From the NCBI RefSeq assembly GCF_024519455.1, contig NZ_JALJRY010000017.1, positions 1-64,000 of the forward strand: a stretch of 64,000 nt of DNA, given 5' to 3'. Under the pieces are notes generated by a model, which worked only from the letters and a program-made list of their open reading frames with translations, made no database searches and was not told the origin of the DNA. This DNA comes from Streptomyces sp. STR69 (lineage in GTDB: Bacteria > Actinomycetota > Actinomycetes > Streptomycetales > Streptomycetaceae). This document shows, one piece after another, positions 49,663 through 57,211 of this stretch. Position 1 is the stretch's first letter; the number at the start of each line of letters is the position of its first letter. A program made the position numbers and the translations under genes.

Positions 49663-50517
49663 TCAACTCCCGGTGCTTCGGTACGACTTGAGCCCCGCCC
49701 GCCACGCCAGACCGGCCAGCGCACAGAAGGCGAGCGCCACCAGCGGCGACGCGAACTCCGCGCCCGGCGGCAGATCCAGCGGATACGGCCGCCCCAACAC
49801 ATAGGAGGCGGGCACCCAGTTGACGAAGGCGAGCGGCAGCATGAAGGTCACGCCCCGTACGAAGTCCTTGCCGAACACGGCCGGCGGATACTGCAACAGT
49901 GTGGTGCCGCCGTACGTGAACGCGTTCTGCACCTCGGCCGCGTCCTGCGCCAGGATCTGGAAGGCCGCGCCCGCCACGAACAGCGCCCCGAAGATCGCCG
50001 CCCCGCAGATCAGCATCACCGGCACCAACAGCAGCTTCCCGGCAGTCCAGTTGACGTCGATGTGGAGCAGCGCGTACCCCAGCACCAGGCCGCCCTGCGT
50101 GATCCGGCCCAGGCGGCGCAGCGCGAACCGGTCCGCTCCGATCTGGGCCAGCACCGGCGCCGGGCGCACGAGCAGGGTGTCGAAGGAGCCGTCGCGGATG
50201 CGGGCACCCAGCACGTCCATCGAGCCGAGCACCAGGTCGGAGATCCCGAACGCGGTCGCCGACAGGCCGTACAGGAAGGCGACTTCGGGCAGCGACCAGC
50301 CGCCCAGCGAGTCGACCTGCGAGAACATCAGCAGGATCGTGACGAAGTCCAGGCCGGTCACCAGCAGGTTGCCGACGACCGTGATGACGAAGGACGCGCG
50401 GTAGGTCATGCTCGACCGGATCCACATCCCGGCGATCAACCCGTAGGCACGCAACCCCTCGCGCCAGCGCGGCAGTTCCCCGGTCCGGTACTCACTCCGG
50501 TGGGTCGTCTCAACCAC
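49663..50517 (-). CDS. ABC-2 type permease (second)
   Basis: A 284-aa membrane subunit with six predicted helices (MTYRASFVITVVGNLLVTGLDFVTILL the first long one), of the ABC-2 family transporter PF06182 type. GTG 50517 overlaps the 3' end of the first permease by 8 bp. Together with the neighbouring permease it would form the heterodimeric channel for the ATPase. Confidence 0.88.
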   Translation of the reverse strand: MVETTHRSEYRTGELPRWREGLRAYGLIAGMWIRSSMTYRASFVITVVGNLLVTGLDFVTILLMFSQVDSLGGWSLPEVAFLYGLSATAFGISDLVLGSMDVLGARIRDGSFDTLLVRPAPVLAQIGADRFALRRLGRITQGGLVLGYALLHIDVNWTAGKLLLVPVMLICGAAIFGALFVAGAAFQILAQDAAEVQNAFTYGGTTLLQYPPAVFGKDFVRGVTFMLPLAFVNWVPASYVLGRPYPLDLPPGAEFASPLVALAFCALAGLAWRAGLKSYRSTGS

Positions 50518-51310
50518 CCTGCACCACCACCCTCCGCGTAGCCGCCGACTGCATCAGCCGCCCCGCCGTGAGCAGCACCACCGCCCAGGTCGCCTGAAAG
50601 GCGTACGCCCCCAGCGGGTCGGTCTTCCCCATCAGCACATCCGCCGGCACCTGGATCTGTGCCGCCCACGGCAGTGCCCGTACGACGTCGCCGAGCACGC
50701 CCGGGAAGGCGTTCAGCGGGAGCACCATGCCCGAGCAGAAGATCCCCAGGATCATCATGGCCTGGTTGATGCCCGTGCCGTCCATCAGCCAGAACACGCT
50801 CAGGGCCGCCAGATAGCGGATACCGAAACTGACGAGGATCGCGAGCAGCAGCGCCACCAGGAGAGCCGCCCAGGATGTGACGTCCGTGGGCAGCGCCATC
50901 GGGAAGAACAGTGAGCCGAACACGAACGGGATCACGCCCCGCCCCAGCATCTGGAACATGGCCCGCCCGAAGTCGCTTGCCAGCCACCACAGTTGGAGAT
51001 CGGCCGGACGATACAGGTCGACGGCGATGTCACCCGTACGGATGCGCTCCATCAGGTCCTTCTCGAACCCGCCGCCCTGGATCGCCAGCGTCGCGTACAG
51101 ACACTGCCCCAGCCACACATAGGTCACCGCCTGCGCCTGGTCGTAGCCCCCGAGATGCGGACGCTCGTCCCACAGCGCCAGATAGGTGTAGACGAGCACC
51201 ACGCCGAAGACGGTGTTGGTGAACACCCCGGCGAGCGTCGCCGCCCGATACGTCGCGTACCGTCTGAAACCCCCCGCCGCGACGGCCGCGTACAACCGCC
51301 CAGCACCCAC
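50510..51310 (-). CDS. ABC-2 type permease (first)
   Basis: A 266-aa membrane subunit with six predicted helices. It starts GAGRLYAAVAAGGFRRYATYRAATLAG and contains GDIAVDLYRPADLQLWWLA, which pairs with SFDTLLVRPAPVLAQ in the other permease. GTG 51310 follows GGAGGG at 8 nt; a GTG 12 codons upstream is the alternative. It is the first gene of the exporter operon and is divergent from the PBP gene across 242 bp holding a triple 20-bp repeat. Confidence 0.88.
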   Translation of the reverse strand: MGAGRLYAAVAAGGFRRYATYRAATLAGVFTNTVFGVVLVYTYLALWDERPHLGGYDQAQAVTYVWLGQCLYATLAIQGGGFEKDLMERIRTGDIAVDLYRPADLQLWWLASDFGRAMFQMLGRGVIPFVFGSLFFPMALPTDVTSWAALLVALLLAILVSFGIRYLAALSVFWLMDGTGINQAMMILGIFCSGMVLPLNAFPGVLGDVVRALPWAAQIQVPADVLMGKTDPLGAYAFQATWAVVLLTAGRLMQSAATRRVVVQGG

Positions 51311-51469
51311 CGGAAACCGCCCTCCACCACCTCTTGACACCGAAGCGCAGGAGCCTAGTGCGCAGGTGGTGACGCACGCCACGCATTTTCCGGGCAAGTG
51401 CGTGCCGATGGTCGGGAACGGAACGCATGGTGCGAGAGTCTTCGTCTGGGGGCGCAGAAGCGCACAAGG

Positions 51470-51529
51470 CCGTACAGGAACATACGCGACCGTATGGGAA
51501 CATGCGGGCCCGTACGGGACGGTACGACG
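51470..51529. repeat. Three tandem 20-bp units upstream of the PBP gene
   Basis: CCGTACAGGAACATACGCGA, CCGTATGGGAACATGCGGGC and CCGTACGGGACGGTACGACG follow each other without gaps, in the divergent region and ending 23 bp before ATG 51553. Each unit has CCGTAY at its start and a near-palindromic TACG or ATGCGG later. This looks like an array of regulator sites. Confidence 0.65.
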
Positions 51530-51552
51530 CGAAACAGGAGTCCGTGCACGAC

Positions 51553-53973
51553 ATGAGCGACCAGCCGCAACCGCAACAGCCCCAGCAGGGCTGGGCACCC
51601 AGGGAGCCGGAAGCAGCGGCTCACGAGCCTGAGGTGTCCGGGGGCAAGAAGCCCAAGCGGCCCAAGCGCACCGGATGGCGCAGGATCATCCCCACCTGGC
51701 GGATGACGCTCGCCGGGGTCGTCACGCTCGTGGCGCTGCTGATCGGCGCGTTCTACCTCGGCTACTCGATGGTCAAGATCCCGCCCGCCAACGCGCTCGC
51801 CACCAAGCAGTCCAACGTGTACCTCTACGCGGACGGCACCCAACTCGCCCGCGACGGCGAGGTCAACCGCGAGAACGTCGGACTCGACCAGGTCTCCGCC
51901 AACGCCCAGCACGCCGTACTGGCCGCCGAGGACCGGGACTTCTTCTCCGAGTCCGCCGTCGACCCGAAGGCGATGGTCCGCGCCGCCTGGAACACCGCCA
52001 CCGGCAAGGGCACCCAGTCCGGTTCCACGATCACCCAGCAGTACGTCAAGAACTACTACCTGGGCCAGGAACAGACCGTCACCCGCAAGGTGAAGGAGTT
52101 CTTCATCTCGATCAAGCTGGACCGCACGGAGTCCAAGTCCCAGATCCTCGAGGGCTACCTCAACACCAGCTACTTCGGCCGCAACGCCTACGGCATCCAG
52201 GCCGCCGCCCAGGCCTACTACGGCAAGGACGCCATCGACCTCGACGCCGGCCGCGGCGCCTACCTCGCCGCGCTGCTGAACGCGCCGAGCGAGTACGACG
52301 TCGTGGCGCATCCGGAGAACAAGGCCGCCGCGGTGGCCCGTTGGAACTACGTCCTCGACGGCATGGTCAAGAAGGGCTGGCTCACCCAGTCCGCGCGCAC
52401 CGGCATGAAGTTCCCGATGCCGAAGGAGGCCACGGCGTCGACGAGCATGTCCGGGCAGCGGGGTTACATCGTCACCGCGATCAAGGACTACCTCGCCACC
52501 AACAAGATCATCGACGCGGACACCCTCGAAGCCGGCGGCTACCGCATCACCACCACCCTGCAGAAGAGCAAGCAGGACGCCTTCGTGAAGGCCGTCAACG
52601 ACCAACTCATGTCCAAGCTCGACAAGAAGAGCCGCAAGGTCGACAACTACGTGCGCGCGGGCGGCGCTTCGGTCGACCCCAAGACCGGGCAGATCGTCGC
52701 CATGTACGGCGGCATCGACTACGTCAAGCAGTACACGAACGGCGCCACCCGCGGCGACTTCCAAGTCGGCTCCACCTTCAAGCCGTTCGTCCTCGCCTCC
52801 GCGATCCAGAACGACTCGCAGACCCAGGACGGCCAGACCATCACCCCCAACACCTACTACGACGGCACCGACAAGCGCCCCGTGGAAGGCTGGAGCGGCG
52901 GCTCGTACGCCCCCGAGAACGAGGACGGCGTCTCCTACGGCGACATCACCGTCCGTACGGCCACCGACAAGTCCGTCAACTCGGTGTACGCGCAGATGGC
53001 AGTGGACGTAGGGCCCGCCAAGATCAAGAAGACGGCCATCGACCTCGGCATCCCCGCCGACACCCCCGACCTGACCGCCACCCCGTCCATCGCGCTCGGC
53101 CCGTCCACCGCGAGCGTCCTCGACATGGCGGAGGCGTACGCCACCCTCGCCAACCACGGTGAGCGGCACACGTACACGATGATCTCGAAGATCACCAAGG
53201 ACGGCACGGACCAGGTCAAGCTGCCCGCGCAGAAGACCACCCGCGCGGTGAGCCGCGAGTCCGCCGACACCACGACCAACGTCCTGGAGAGCGTCGTCGA
53301 CAACGGCACCGCGACCGCCGCGCAGGGCGCCGACCGCCCGGCGGCCGGCAAGACCGGCACCGCGGAGAAGGACACGGCGGCCTGGTTCGCGGGCTACACC
53401 CCCGACCTCGCCACCGTCGTCTCCGTCATGGGCCAGAACCCGACCACCGCCGCCCACGAGCCGCTCTACGGCGTGATGGGCCTCGCCCGCGTCAACGGCG
53501 GCGGGGCGCCCGCCGAGATCTGGGCCCAGTTCACCAAGGCGGCCCTGAAGGGCACCGAGGCGAGCGACTTCGACCTCCAGCTCCAGGACGGCGCCGAGAC
53601 GGTCGCACCCCCGAGCATCCAGCCCTCGCAGCCCGCGACGACCGACGGCCAGGACAACGGCGGCACGACCACCACCGGCGGCCAGGGCAACCAGGGCCAG
53701 ACCCAGGGCGGCACCACCGACGGAGGCACGACCGACGGCGGCACCACCGGAGGCACGACCACCACCGACGGCGGCACCACGACAACCGGCGGCACCACCG
53801 GCACCACGACCGACGGCTCCACGACCACCACCGGCGGCACCACGGGCACGACCACGGACGGCACGACGACGACCGGCGGCACGACGGGAACCACGACCGA
53901 CGGCACCACCGGCGGCACGACGACCGGGGGGACGACGGCGGGACCGCAGAGCACGGCACGGAAAAAGGAGTGA
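51553..53973 (+). CDS. Class A penicillin-binding protein (transglycosylase/transpeptidase)
   Basis: An 806-aa bifunctional peptidoglycan synthase. A Pro/Gln-rich cytoplasmic head and a transmembrane helix (about 48-70) precede GT51 (about 95-280) with catalytic Glu126 in EDRDFF and STITQQYVKN. The transpeptidase (about 370-650) has STFK (Ser407), SVN (474-476) and KTGTA (Lys600). The last 110 residues are a Thr/Gly/Asp repeat tail (GTTTDGGTT type). ATG 51553 has AGGAG 12 nt away; GTG 51544 with closer spacing is possible. The Ser/Lys/Asn motifs show an active enzyme. Confidence 0.95.
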   Translation: MSDQPQPQQPQQGWAPREPEAAAHEPEVSGGKKPKRPKRTGWRRIIPTWRMTLAGVVTLVALLIGAFYLGYSMVKIPPANALATKQSNVYLYADGTQLARDGEVNRENVGLDQVSANAQHAVLAAEDRDFFSESAVDPKAMVRAAWNTATGKGTQSGSTITQQYVKNYYLGQEQTVTRKVKEFFISIKLDRTESKSQILEGYLNTSYFGRNAYGIQAAAQAYYGKDAIDLDAGRGAYLAALLNAPSEYDVVAHPENKAAAVARWNYVLDGMVKKGWLTQSARTGMKFPMPKEATASTSMSGQRGYIVTAIKDYLATNKIIDADTLEAGGYRITTTLQKSKQDAFVKAVNDQLMSKLDKKSRKVDNYVRAGGASVDPKTGQIVAMYGGIDYVKQYTNGATRGDFQVGSTFKPFVLASAIQNDSQTQDGQTITPNTYYDGTDKRPVEGWSGGSYAPENEDGVSYGDITVRTATDKSVNSVYAQMAVDVGPAKIKKTAIDLGIPADTPDLTATPSIALGPSTASVLDMAEAYATLANHGERHTYTMISKITKDGTDQVKLPAQKTTRAVSRESADTTTNVLESVVDNGTATAAQGADRPAAGKTGTAEKDTAAWFAGYTPDLATVVSVMGQNPTTAAHEPLYGVMGLARVNGGGAPAEIWAQFTKAALKGTEASDFDLQLQDGAETVAPPSIQPSQPATTDGQDNGGTTTTGGQGNQGQTQGGTTDGGTTDGGTTGGTTTTDGGTTTTGGTTGTTTDGSTTTTGGTTGTTTDGTTTTGGTTGTTTDGTTGGTTTGGTTAGPQSTARKKE
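53641..53950 (+). repeat. Low-complexity Thr/Gly coding repeat
   Basis: Repeating ACCACC/GGCGGC-type codons encode GGTTTTDGG and TGTTTDG units at the C-terminus of the PBP. Unit length varies, as expected from slippage or recombination. Confidence 0.85.
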
Positions 53974-54004
53974 GCGGAGCCCGCTGAACAGGGGCGCACG
54001 GCAG

Positions 54005-54036
54005 AAGGGGCTGGTGACCACGGTCACCAGCCCCTT
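54005..54036. terminator. Bidirectional terminator between PBP and GroES-like genes
   Basis: A 15-bp perfect stem (AAGGGGCTGGTGACC with GGTCACCAGCCCCTT) with a 2-base centre lies between convergent genes and serves both. Confidence 0.85.
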
Positions 54037-54058
54037 CGGGGCTTCTGGAGGCTTCGTA

Positions 54059-54421
54059 CTACAGGTACAGGCCGGTCGAGTCCTCGGAGCCCTCGAAACG
54101 GTCCGCGGCCACCGCGTGCAGGTCGCGCTCGCGCATGAGGACGTAGGCGATCCCGCGCACCTCGACCTCGGCGCGGTCCTCCGGGTCGTAGAGAACCCGG
54201 TCGCCGGGCTCGACGGTCCGTACGTTCTGACCCACCGCGACGACATCCGCCCAGGCCAGCCGCCGCCCGACCGCGGCCGTCGCCGGAATCAGGATCCCGC
54301 CGCCCGAACGCCGCTCGCCCTCGCTCTTGTCCTGCCGCACGAGCACACGGTCGTGCAGCATCCGGATGGGCAGCTTGTCGTGCTGGGTGCTCTGCTCGTC
54401 TCTCTTGGCGCTCACACCCAC
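54059..54421 (-). CDS. GroES-like chaperonin-family protein
   Basis: A 120-aa protein with the GroES fold: LPIRMLHDRVLVRQDKSEGERRSGGGILIPATA (with the mobile-loop position), VVAVGQNVRTVEPGDRVLYDPEDRAEVEVRGIAYVLMRERDL. It is longer at both ends than true GroES and diverges from the canonical EDRIVV start, so it may be a specialised co-chaperonin. No groEL neighbour is present. The start is GTG 54421 or GTG 54415. Confidence 0.82.
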   Translation of the reverse strand: MGVSAKRDEQSTQHDKLPIRMLHDRVLVRQDKSEGERRSGGGILIPATAAVGRRLAWADVVAVGQNVRTVEPGDRVLYDPEDRAEVEVRGIAYVLMRERDLHAVAADRFEGSEDSTGLYL

Positions 54422-54471
54422 GAACCTACCTGCCTCCGACCCGTCGGTACGCCCCCGGGTGCCCCGCGAAA

Positions 54472-54819
54472 TCAGCCTTTACGACCCTTGCCGCGCCGGG
54501 AACCGAGGACGAACAGCCCCACGACCCCGACGGCGACGAGGGCAACGGGAACGATGCGCTCCACCCTCGGCGCTCCCTCGTCGTCCACGAACTGACCCTT
54601 GATGTCACTCACGACGCGGTTGACGCCGACGTACGCCTTCCCGAGGGTGTGATCGATGCTGGACGCGACCTTGGCCTTCGCGTCGCCCACGATGGTCTTC
54701 GGGTGCACCCGCACCCCGATCTCGTCGAGCGTGTCGGCCAGGACATCGCGGCGACGATTGATGTCCGCCTCGATCTGCGCCGGGGTTCTGGTGTCCGGCG
54801 TGTTCGACGTGTCCGCCAC
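54472..54819 (-). CDS. DUF3618 membrane-anchored protein
   Basis: A 115-aa protein with the DUF3618 opening RTPAQIEADINRRRDVLADTLDEIGVRVHPKTI, an amphipathic middle and a C-terminal transmembrane helix (IVPVALVAVGVVGLFVLGSRRG). GTG 54819 follows GGAGG at 7 nt. The family often lies with DUF1469 membrane proteins; here it is alone, divergent from bcp. Confidence 0.85.
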   Translation of the reverse strand: MADTSNTPDTRTPAQIEADINRRRDVLADTLDEIGVRVHPKTIVGDAKAKVASSIDHTLGKAYVGVNRVVSDIKGQFVDDEGAPRVERIVPVALVAVGVVGLFVLGSRRGKGRKG

Positions 54820-54901
54820 CGTACGGCCTCCGAAGTCTGCTGGTACTTGTGCCGGACAGTCTGTCAGCTCTCGCGCGGAGTGCACTGTCAGCACCCCCGG
54901 T

Positions 54902-54907
54902 TACGCT
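54902..54907 (+). promoter_or_regulatory. -10 box of leaderless bcp
   Basis: TACGCT ends 6 nt before ATG 54914; there is no Shine-Dalgarno. Confidence 0.5.
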
Positions 54908-54913
54908 AGCGCG

Positions 54914-55381
54914 ATGAGTGAACGACTCCAGCCCGGGGACGTTGCCCCCGCCTTCACGCTTCCCGACGCCGACGGCAACGAGGTGTCCCTCGCCGACCAC
55001 AAGGGCCGCAAGGTCATCGTCTACTTCTACCCGGCGGCCCTGACGCCCGGCTGCACCAAGCAGGCCTGCGACTTCACGGACAACCTGGAGGTGCTGGCCG
55101 GCGCCGGGTACGACGTCATCGGCATCTCCCCCGACCAGCCGGAGAAGCTCGCCAAGTTCCGCGAGAAGGAGAACCTCAAGATCACCCTCCTCGCGGACAC
55201 CGACAAGACGGTCCTCGACGCGTACGCGGCCTTCGGCGAGAAGAAGAACTACGGCAAGACCTACCTGGGCGTGATCCGCTCCACGATCATCGTGGACGAG
55301 TCCGGCAAGGTCGAGCACGCGCTGTACAACGTCCGGGCCACGGGCCACGTGGCGAAGATCATCAAGGACCTGGGTATCTGA
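54914..55381 (+). CDS. bcp: Thioredoxin-dependent thiol peroxidase Bcp
   Basis: A 155-aa atypical 2-Cys peroxiredoxin reducing hydroperoxides. FYPAALTPGCTKQACDF carries the peroxidatic Cys47 and resolving Cys52. The usual PxxxTPxC motif has the Asp/Lys of many Bcps replaced by AALTPGC. GISPDQPEKLAKF and the C-terminal strand complete the family pattern. ATG 54914 is leaderless. Confidence 0.93.
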   Translation: MSERLQPGDVAPAFTLPDADGNEVSLADHKGRKVIVYFYPAALTPGCTKQACDFTDNLEVLAGAGYDVIGISPDQPEKLAKFREKENLKITLLADTDKTVLDAYAAFGEKKNYGKTYLGVIRSTIIVDESGKVEHALYNVRATGHVAKIIKDLGI

Positions 55382-55389
55382 ACGACGCC

Positions 55390-55640
55390 CACACATCGGG
55401 AGGCAGGTCGGCCCGCCCAGGAACCGACCTGCCCTCCTCGTTCCACTCCCCCGGGGCAAGGTCCTCCCCGACCAGCCGCCAGACCGCCACGGCCCCCGGA
55501 TTGGCGTCCTGAAACGCGATCTCCCAACGGCCCGGGTGCCGCCGGGCACCGCGCACGACGAAGAAGCTGTTGAGCACCCGAGTGGGCCCACTGATCCCCC
55601 GCACGAACGCGAACCCGACGGGCCGCTGGACGGTGCAACT
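55390..55640 (-). pseudogene. Possible gene fragment on the minus strand
   Basis: An open frame ending at 55362 reads like genuine protein: FFVVRGARRHPGRWEIAFQ, NPGAVAVWRLVGEDLAPGEW, PDVWASFRYPGP. It has no convincing start, overlaps the bcp 3' end and the truncated HNH gene, and matches no family I know. It may be debris of the event that removed the HNH N-terminus. Confidence 0.3.
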
Positions 55641-55869
55641 GCGGCGGGCACTCGACGACCTTGGCGTCCCGCACATCTGTGAGACCTGCGGTGTCGGTGA
55701 CGTGTGGCAGGGAAAGCGGCTCGTTCTGGAGATCGACCACATCAACGGAGACCGGTTGGACAACCGGAGGGAGAACCTGCGGTACCTGTGCCCGTCCTGT
55801 CACAGCCAGACGAAGACCTTCGCGAATCGATCTCCGCGTACGCCCTCGCAGGGGCGCACAGTAGAGTGA
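55570..55869 (+). pseudogene. 5'-truncated HNH endonuclease
   Basis: The 99 residues LRRALDDLGVPHICETCGVG, LVLEIDHINGDRLDNRRENL and LRYLCPSCHSQTKTF form a complete HNH zinc domain (two CxxC pairs, DHINGDRLDN). In other streptomycetes this domain ends a protein about 250-300 aa long with helix repeats in front. Here an in-frame stop lies just upstream of TTG 55570, so the N-terminal DNA-binding part is missing. It may still be translated from TTG 55570. It ends 10 bp before the tRNA-like gene. Confidence 0.6.
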
Positions 55870-55879
55870 GCAGCGCTGT

Positions 55880-55954
55880 GGGCCCGTACCCCAGCTGGCT
55901 AGAGGGCGCCGGTTTAGGTCCGGTGTGTCGTGGGTTCGAGTCCCACCGGGCCCA
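55880..55954 (+). tRNA. Unusual tRNA-like gene, Leu-type UAG anticodon, class I shape
   Basis: A 75-nt cloverleaf: acceptor GGGCCCG with CGGGCCC plus discriminator A, T arm GTGGG-TTCGAGT-CCCAC, anticodon stem GCCGG/CCGGT with loop TTTAGGT (anticodon TAG, Leu CUA codon). The variable loop is only 4-5 nt, whereas bacterial tRNA-Leu has a long variable arm. The D arm (TACCCCAGCTGG) lacks the usual GCTC and pairs poorly. No CCA is encoded. It is followed by a strong terminator. It could be a functional odd tRNA or a decayed gene. Confidence 0.65.
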
Positions 55955-55961
55955 CTCTGTG

Positions 55962-55994
55962 AAGGGCGCGCCACCGACTCCGGCGCGCGCCCTT
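55962..55994. terminator. Bidirectional terminator between tRNA-like gene and rdgB
   Basis: A perfect 10-bp stem (AAGGGCGCGC with GCGCGCCCTT) has a 13-nt loop. The two T's after the stem on each strand suit both convergent units. Confidence 0.8.
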
Positions 55995-56000
55995 CTACGC

Positions 56001-56603
56001 TCAGCCCAACAGCTCACGCACCACCGGCACCAACCCCCGAAACGCCTTCCCCCGATGGCTGATCGCGTTCTTCTCCTCCGCCGTGAGTTCCGCGCAGGTT
56101 CGCGTGTCGCCGTCCGGCTGGAGGATCGGGTCGTAGCCGAAGCCGTTCGTGCCCGTCGGCGCGTGCCTCAGCAGTCCCCGCAGCTGGCCCTCGACCACTC
56201 GTTCCGTGCCGTCCGGCAGCGCGAGGGCCGCCGCGCAGGCGAAGTGGGCGCCCCGGTGCTCGTCCGCAATGTCCGAGAGCTGGGCCAGCAGCAGGTCCAG
56301 GTTGGCCTTGTCGTCGCCGTGTTGGCCGGACCAGCGGGCCGAGAAGATGCCCGGCGCGCCGTTCAGGACGTCTACGCAGAGGCCCGAGTCGTCCGCCACC
56401 GCCGGGAGGCCTGTTGCCTGGGCCAGGGCGTGGGCCTTCAGCAGGGCGTTCTCCGCGAACGTCACGCCCGTTTCCTTGACGTCGGGGATGTCGGGGTAGG
56501 ACTCGGCACCGATCAGTTCGTGGGGCAGTCCCGCGTCGGCGAGGATCGACCTCAGTTCGGTGATTTTCCCGGCGTTGCGGGTGGCGAGGATCAGGCGTGT
56601 CAT
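56001..56603 (-). CDS. rdgB: RdgB/HAM1 non-canonical purine NTP pyrophosphatase
   Basis: A 200-aa housekeeping enzyme removing ITP and XTP from the nucleotide pool. Motifs: LILATRNAGKITELR, PDVKETGVTFAENALLKA, ADDSGLCVDVLNGAPGIFSARW, FGYDPILQPDG and SHRGKAFRGL. ATG 56603 begins MTRLILATRN as in all orthologues. The neighbourhood with rph is the usual Streptomyces order. Confidence 0.96.
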   Translation of the reverse strand: MTRLILATRNAGKITELRSILADAGLPHELIGAESYPDIPDVKETGVTFAENALLKAHALAQATGLPAVADDSGLCVDVLNGAPGIFSARWSGQHGDDKANLDLLLAQLSDIADEHRGAHFACAAALALPDGTERVVEGQLRGLLRHAPTGTNGFGYDPILQPDGDTRTCAELTAEEKNAISHRGKAFRGLVPVVRELLG

Positions 56604-56658
56604 GGCGTTCAGTATCCCGGCCCCCGCCTCACTCCCGTATCCCAACCCCGCCCCGCGG

Positions 56659-57066
56659 CTACGACGTGCAGACCTTCGTCAGTTCGCCCGCCGCGTCCGT
56701 GACGGGGCTGATGTCAGGCGTGTTGTCGCCGTTCTTGACCGCCGTACGGACGTTGTCGACGGCCTTGCTGAGGTTGTCCACCGCCTTGTTGACGTCCGCG
56801 TTGTCGGTCTTGTCGCCGATCTTGTCGAGGTCCTTCTCGATGGAGTTGAGGGACTCGTCGGTCTGGGTGGGATCGTTGGCCGCGTTCTCCACCGCCTGCT
56901 GGAGGCCGGTGACGCTGTCGGCGATGGTGTCGGCGGTCTGGACGCAGTCGATGGCCTTGCCGACGGCGTCGCAGCCGGTGGCGAGTCCGGCGGTCAGGCC
57001 GATCACCACGACGGTGACGGCTGTGGCGATACGGCGTCGACGACTGCGTCGGCTTGCGGCGGCCAT
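56659..57066 (-). CDS. Lipoprotein of unknown function
   Basis: A 135-aa secreted protein. A basic n-region (RRSRRRR) and a hydrophobic stretch end in the lipobox GLATGC. The mature part is helical and Asp/Asn-rich with heptad spacing (VDNLSKAVDNVRTAV), suggesting a coiled coil. A Cys near the C-terminus (KVCTS) may pair with DCVQT. ATG 57066 follows GGAGG at 8 nt. It lies between rdgB and rph. Confidence 0.82.
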   Translation of the reverse strand: MAAASRRSRRRRIATAVTVVVIGLTAGLATGCDAVGKAIDCVQTADTIADSVTGLQQAVENAANDPTQTDESLNSIEKDLDKIGDKTDNADVNKAVDNLSKAVDNVRTAVKNGDNTPDISPVTDAAGELTKVCTS

Positions 57067-57138
57067 GGTCGGTTTCCTCCCCGTGGGGGGTGGGCTTCTG
57101 TGGCCACTCCCCGTTTCCGTTCCGTATGCGTAGGGACG

Positions 57139-57177
57139 CGAGGGCGGGCCGCCGGGTTGCCCCCGCGGCCCGCCTCG
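57139..57177 (-). terminator. Hairpin terminator after rph
   Basis: A long near-perfect GC stem (CGAGGGCGGGCCGC with GCGGCCCGCCTCG, one bulge) lies 35 bp past the rph stop on the minus strand and ahead of the lipoprotein gene. Confidence 0.7.
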
Positions 57178-57211
57178 CTTTGTACGTCCTTTACTTGCCT
57201 TGCCAAGCCTC

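Noticed and set aside
51427..51552. N-terminal extension of the PBP to an ATG at 51427
   Set aside because: It would translate through the three 20-bp repeats and has no ribosome-binding site; a conserved-style start MSDQPQP exists at 51553.
53641..53950. Possible CRISPR-like array
   Set aside because: The repeats have no constant-length unit or unique spacers and are in frame as Thr/Gly codons of the PBP.
51355..54246. A 963-codon minus-strand frame opposite the PBP gene
   Set aside because: Val/Gly/Arg-rich shadow of the PBP coding strand, with no domain and no start context.
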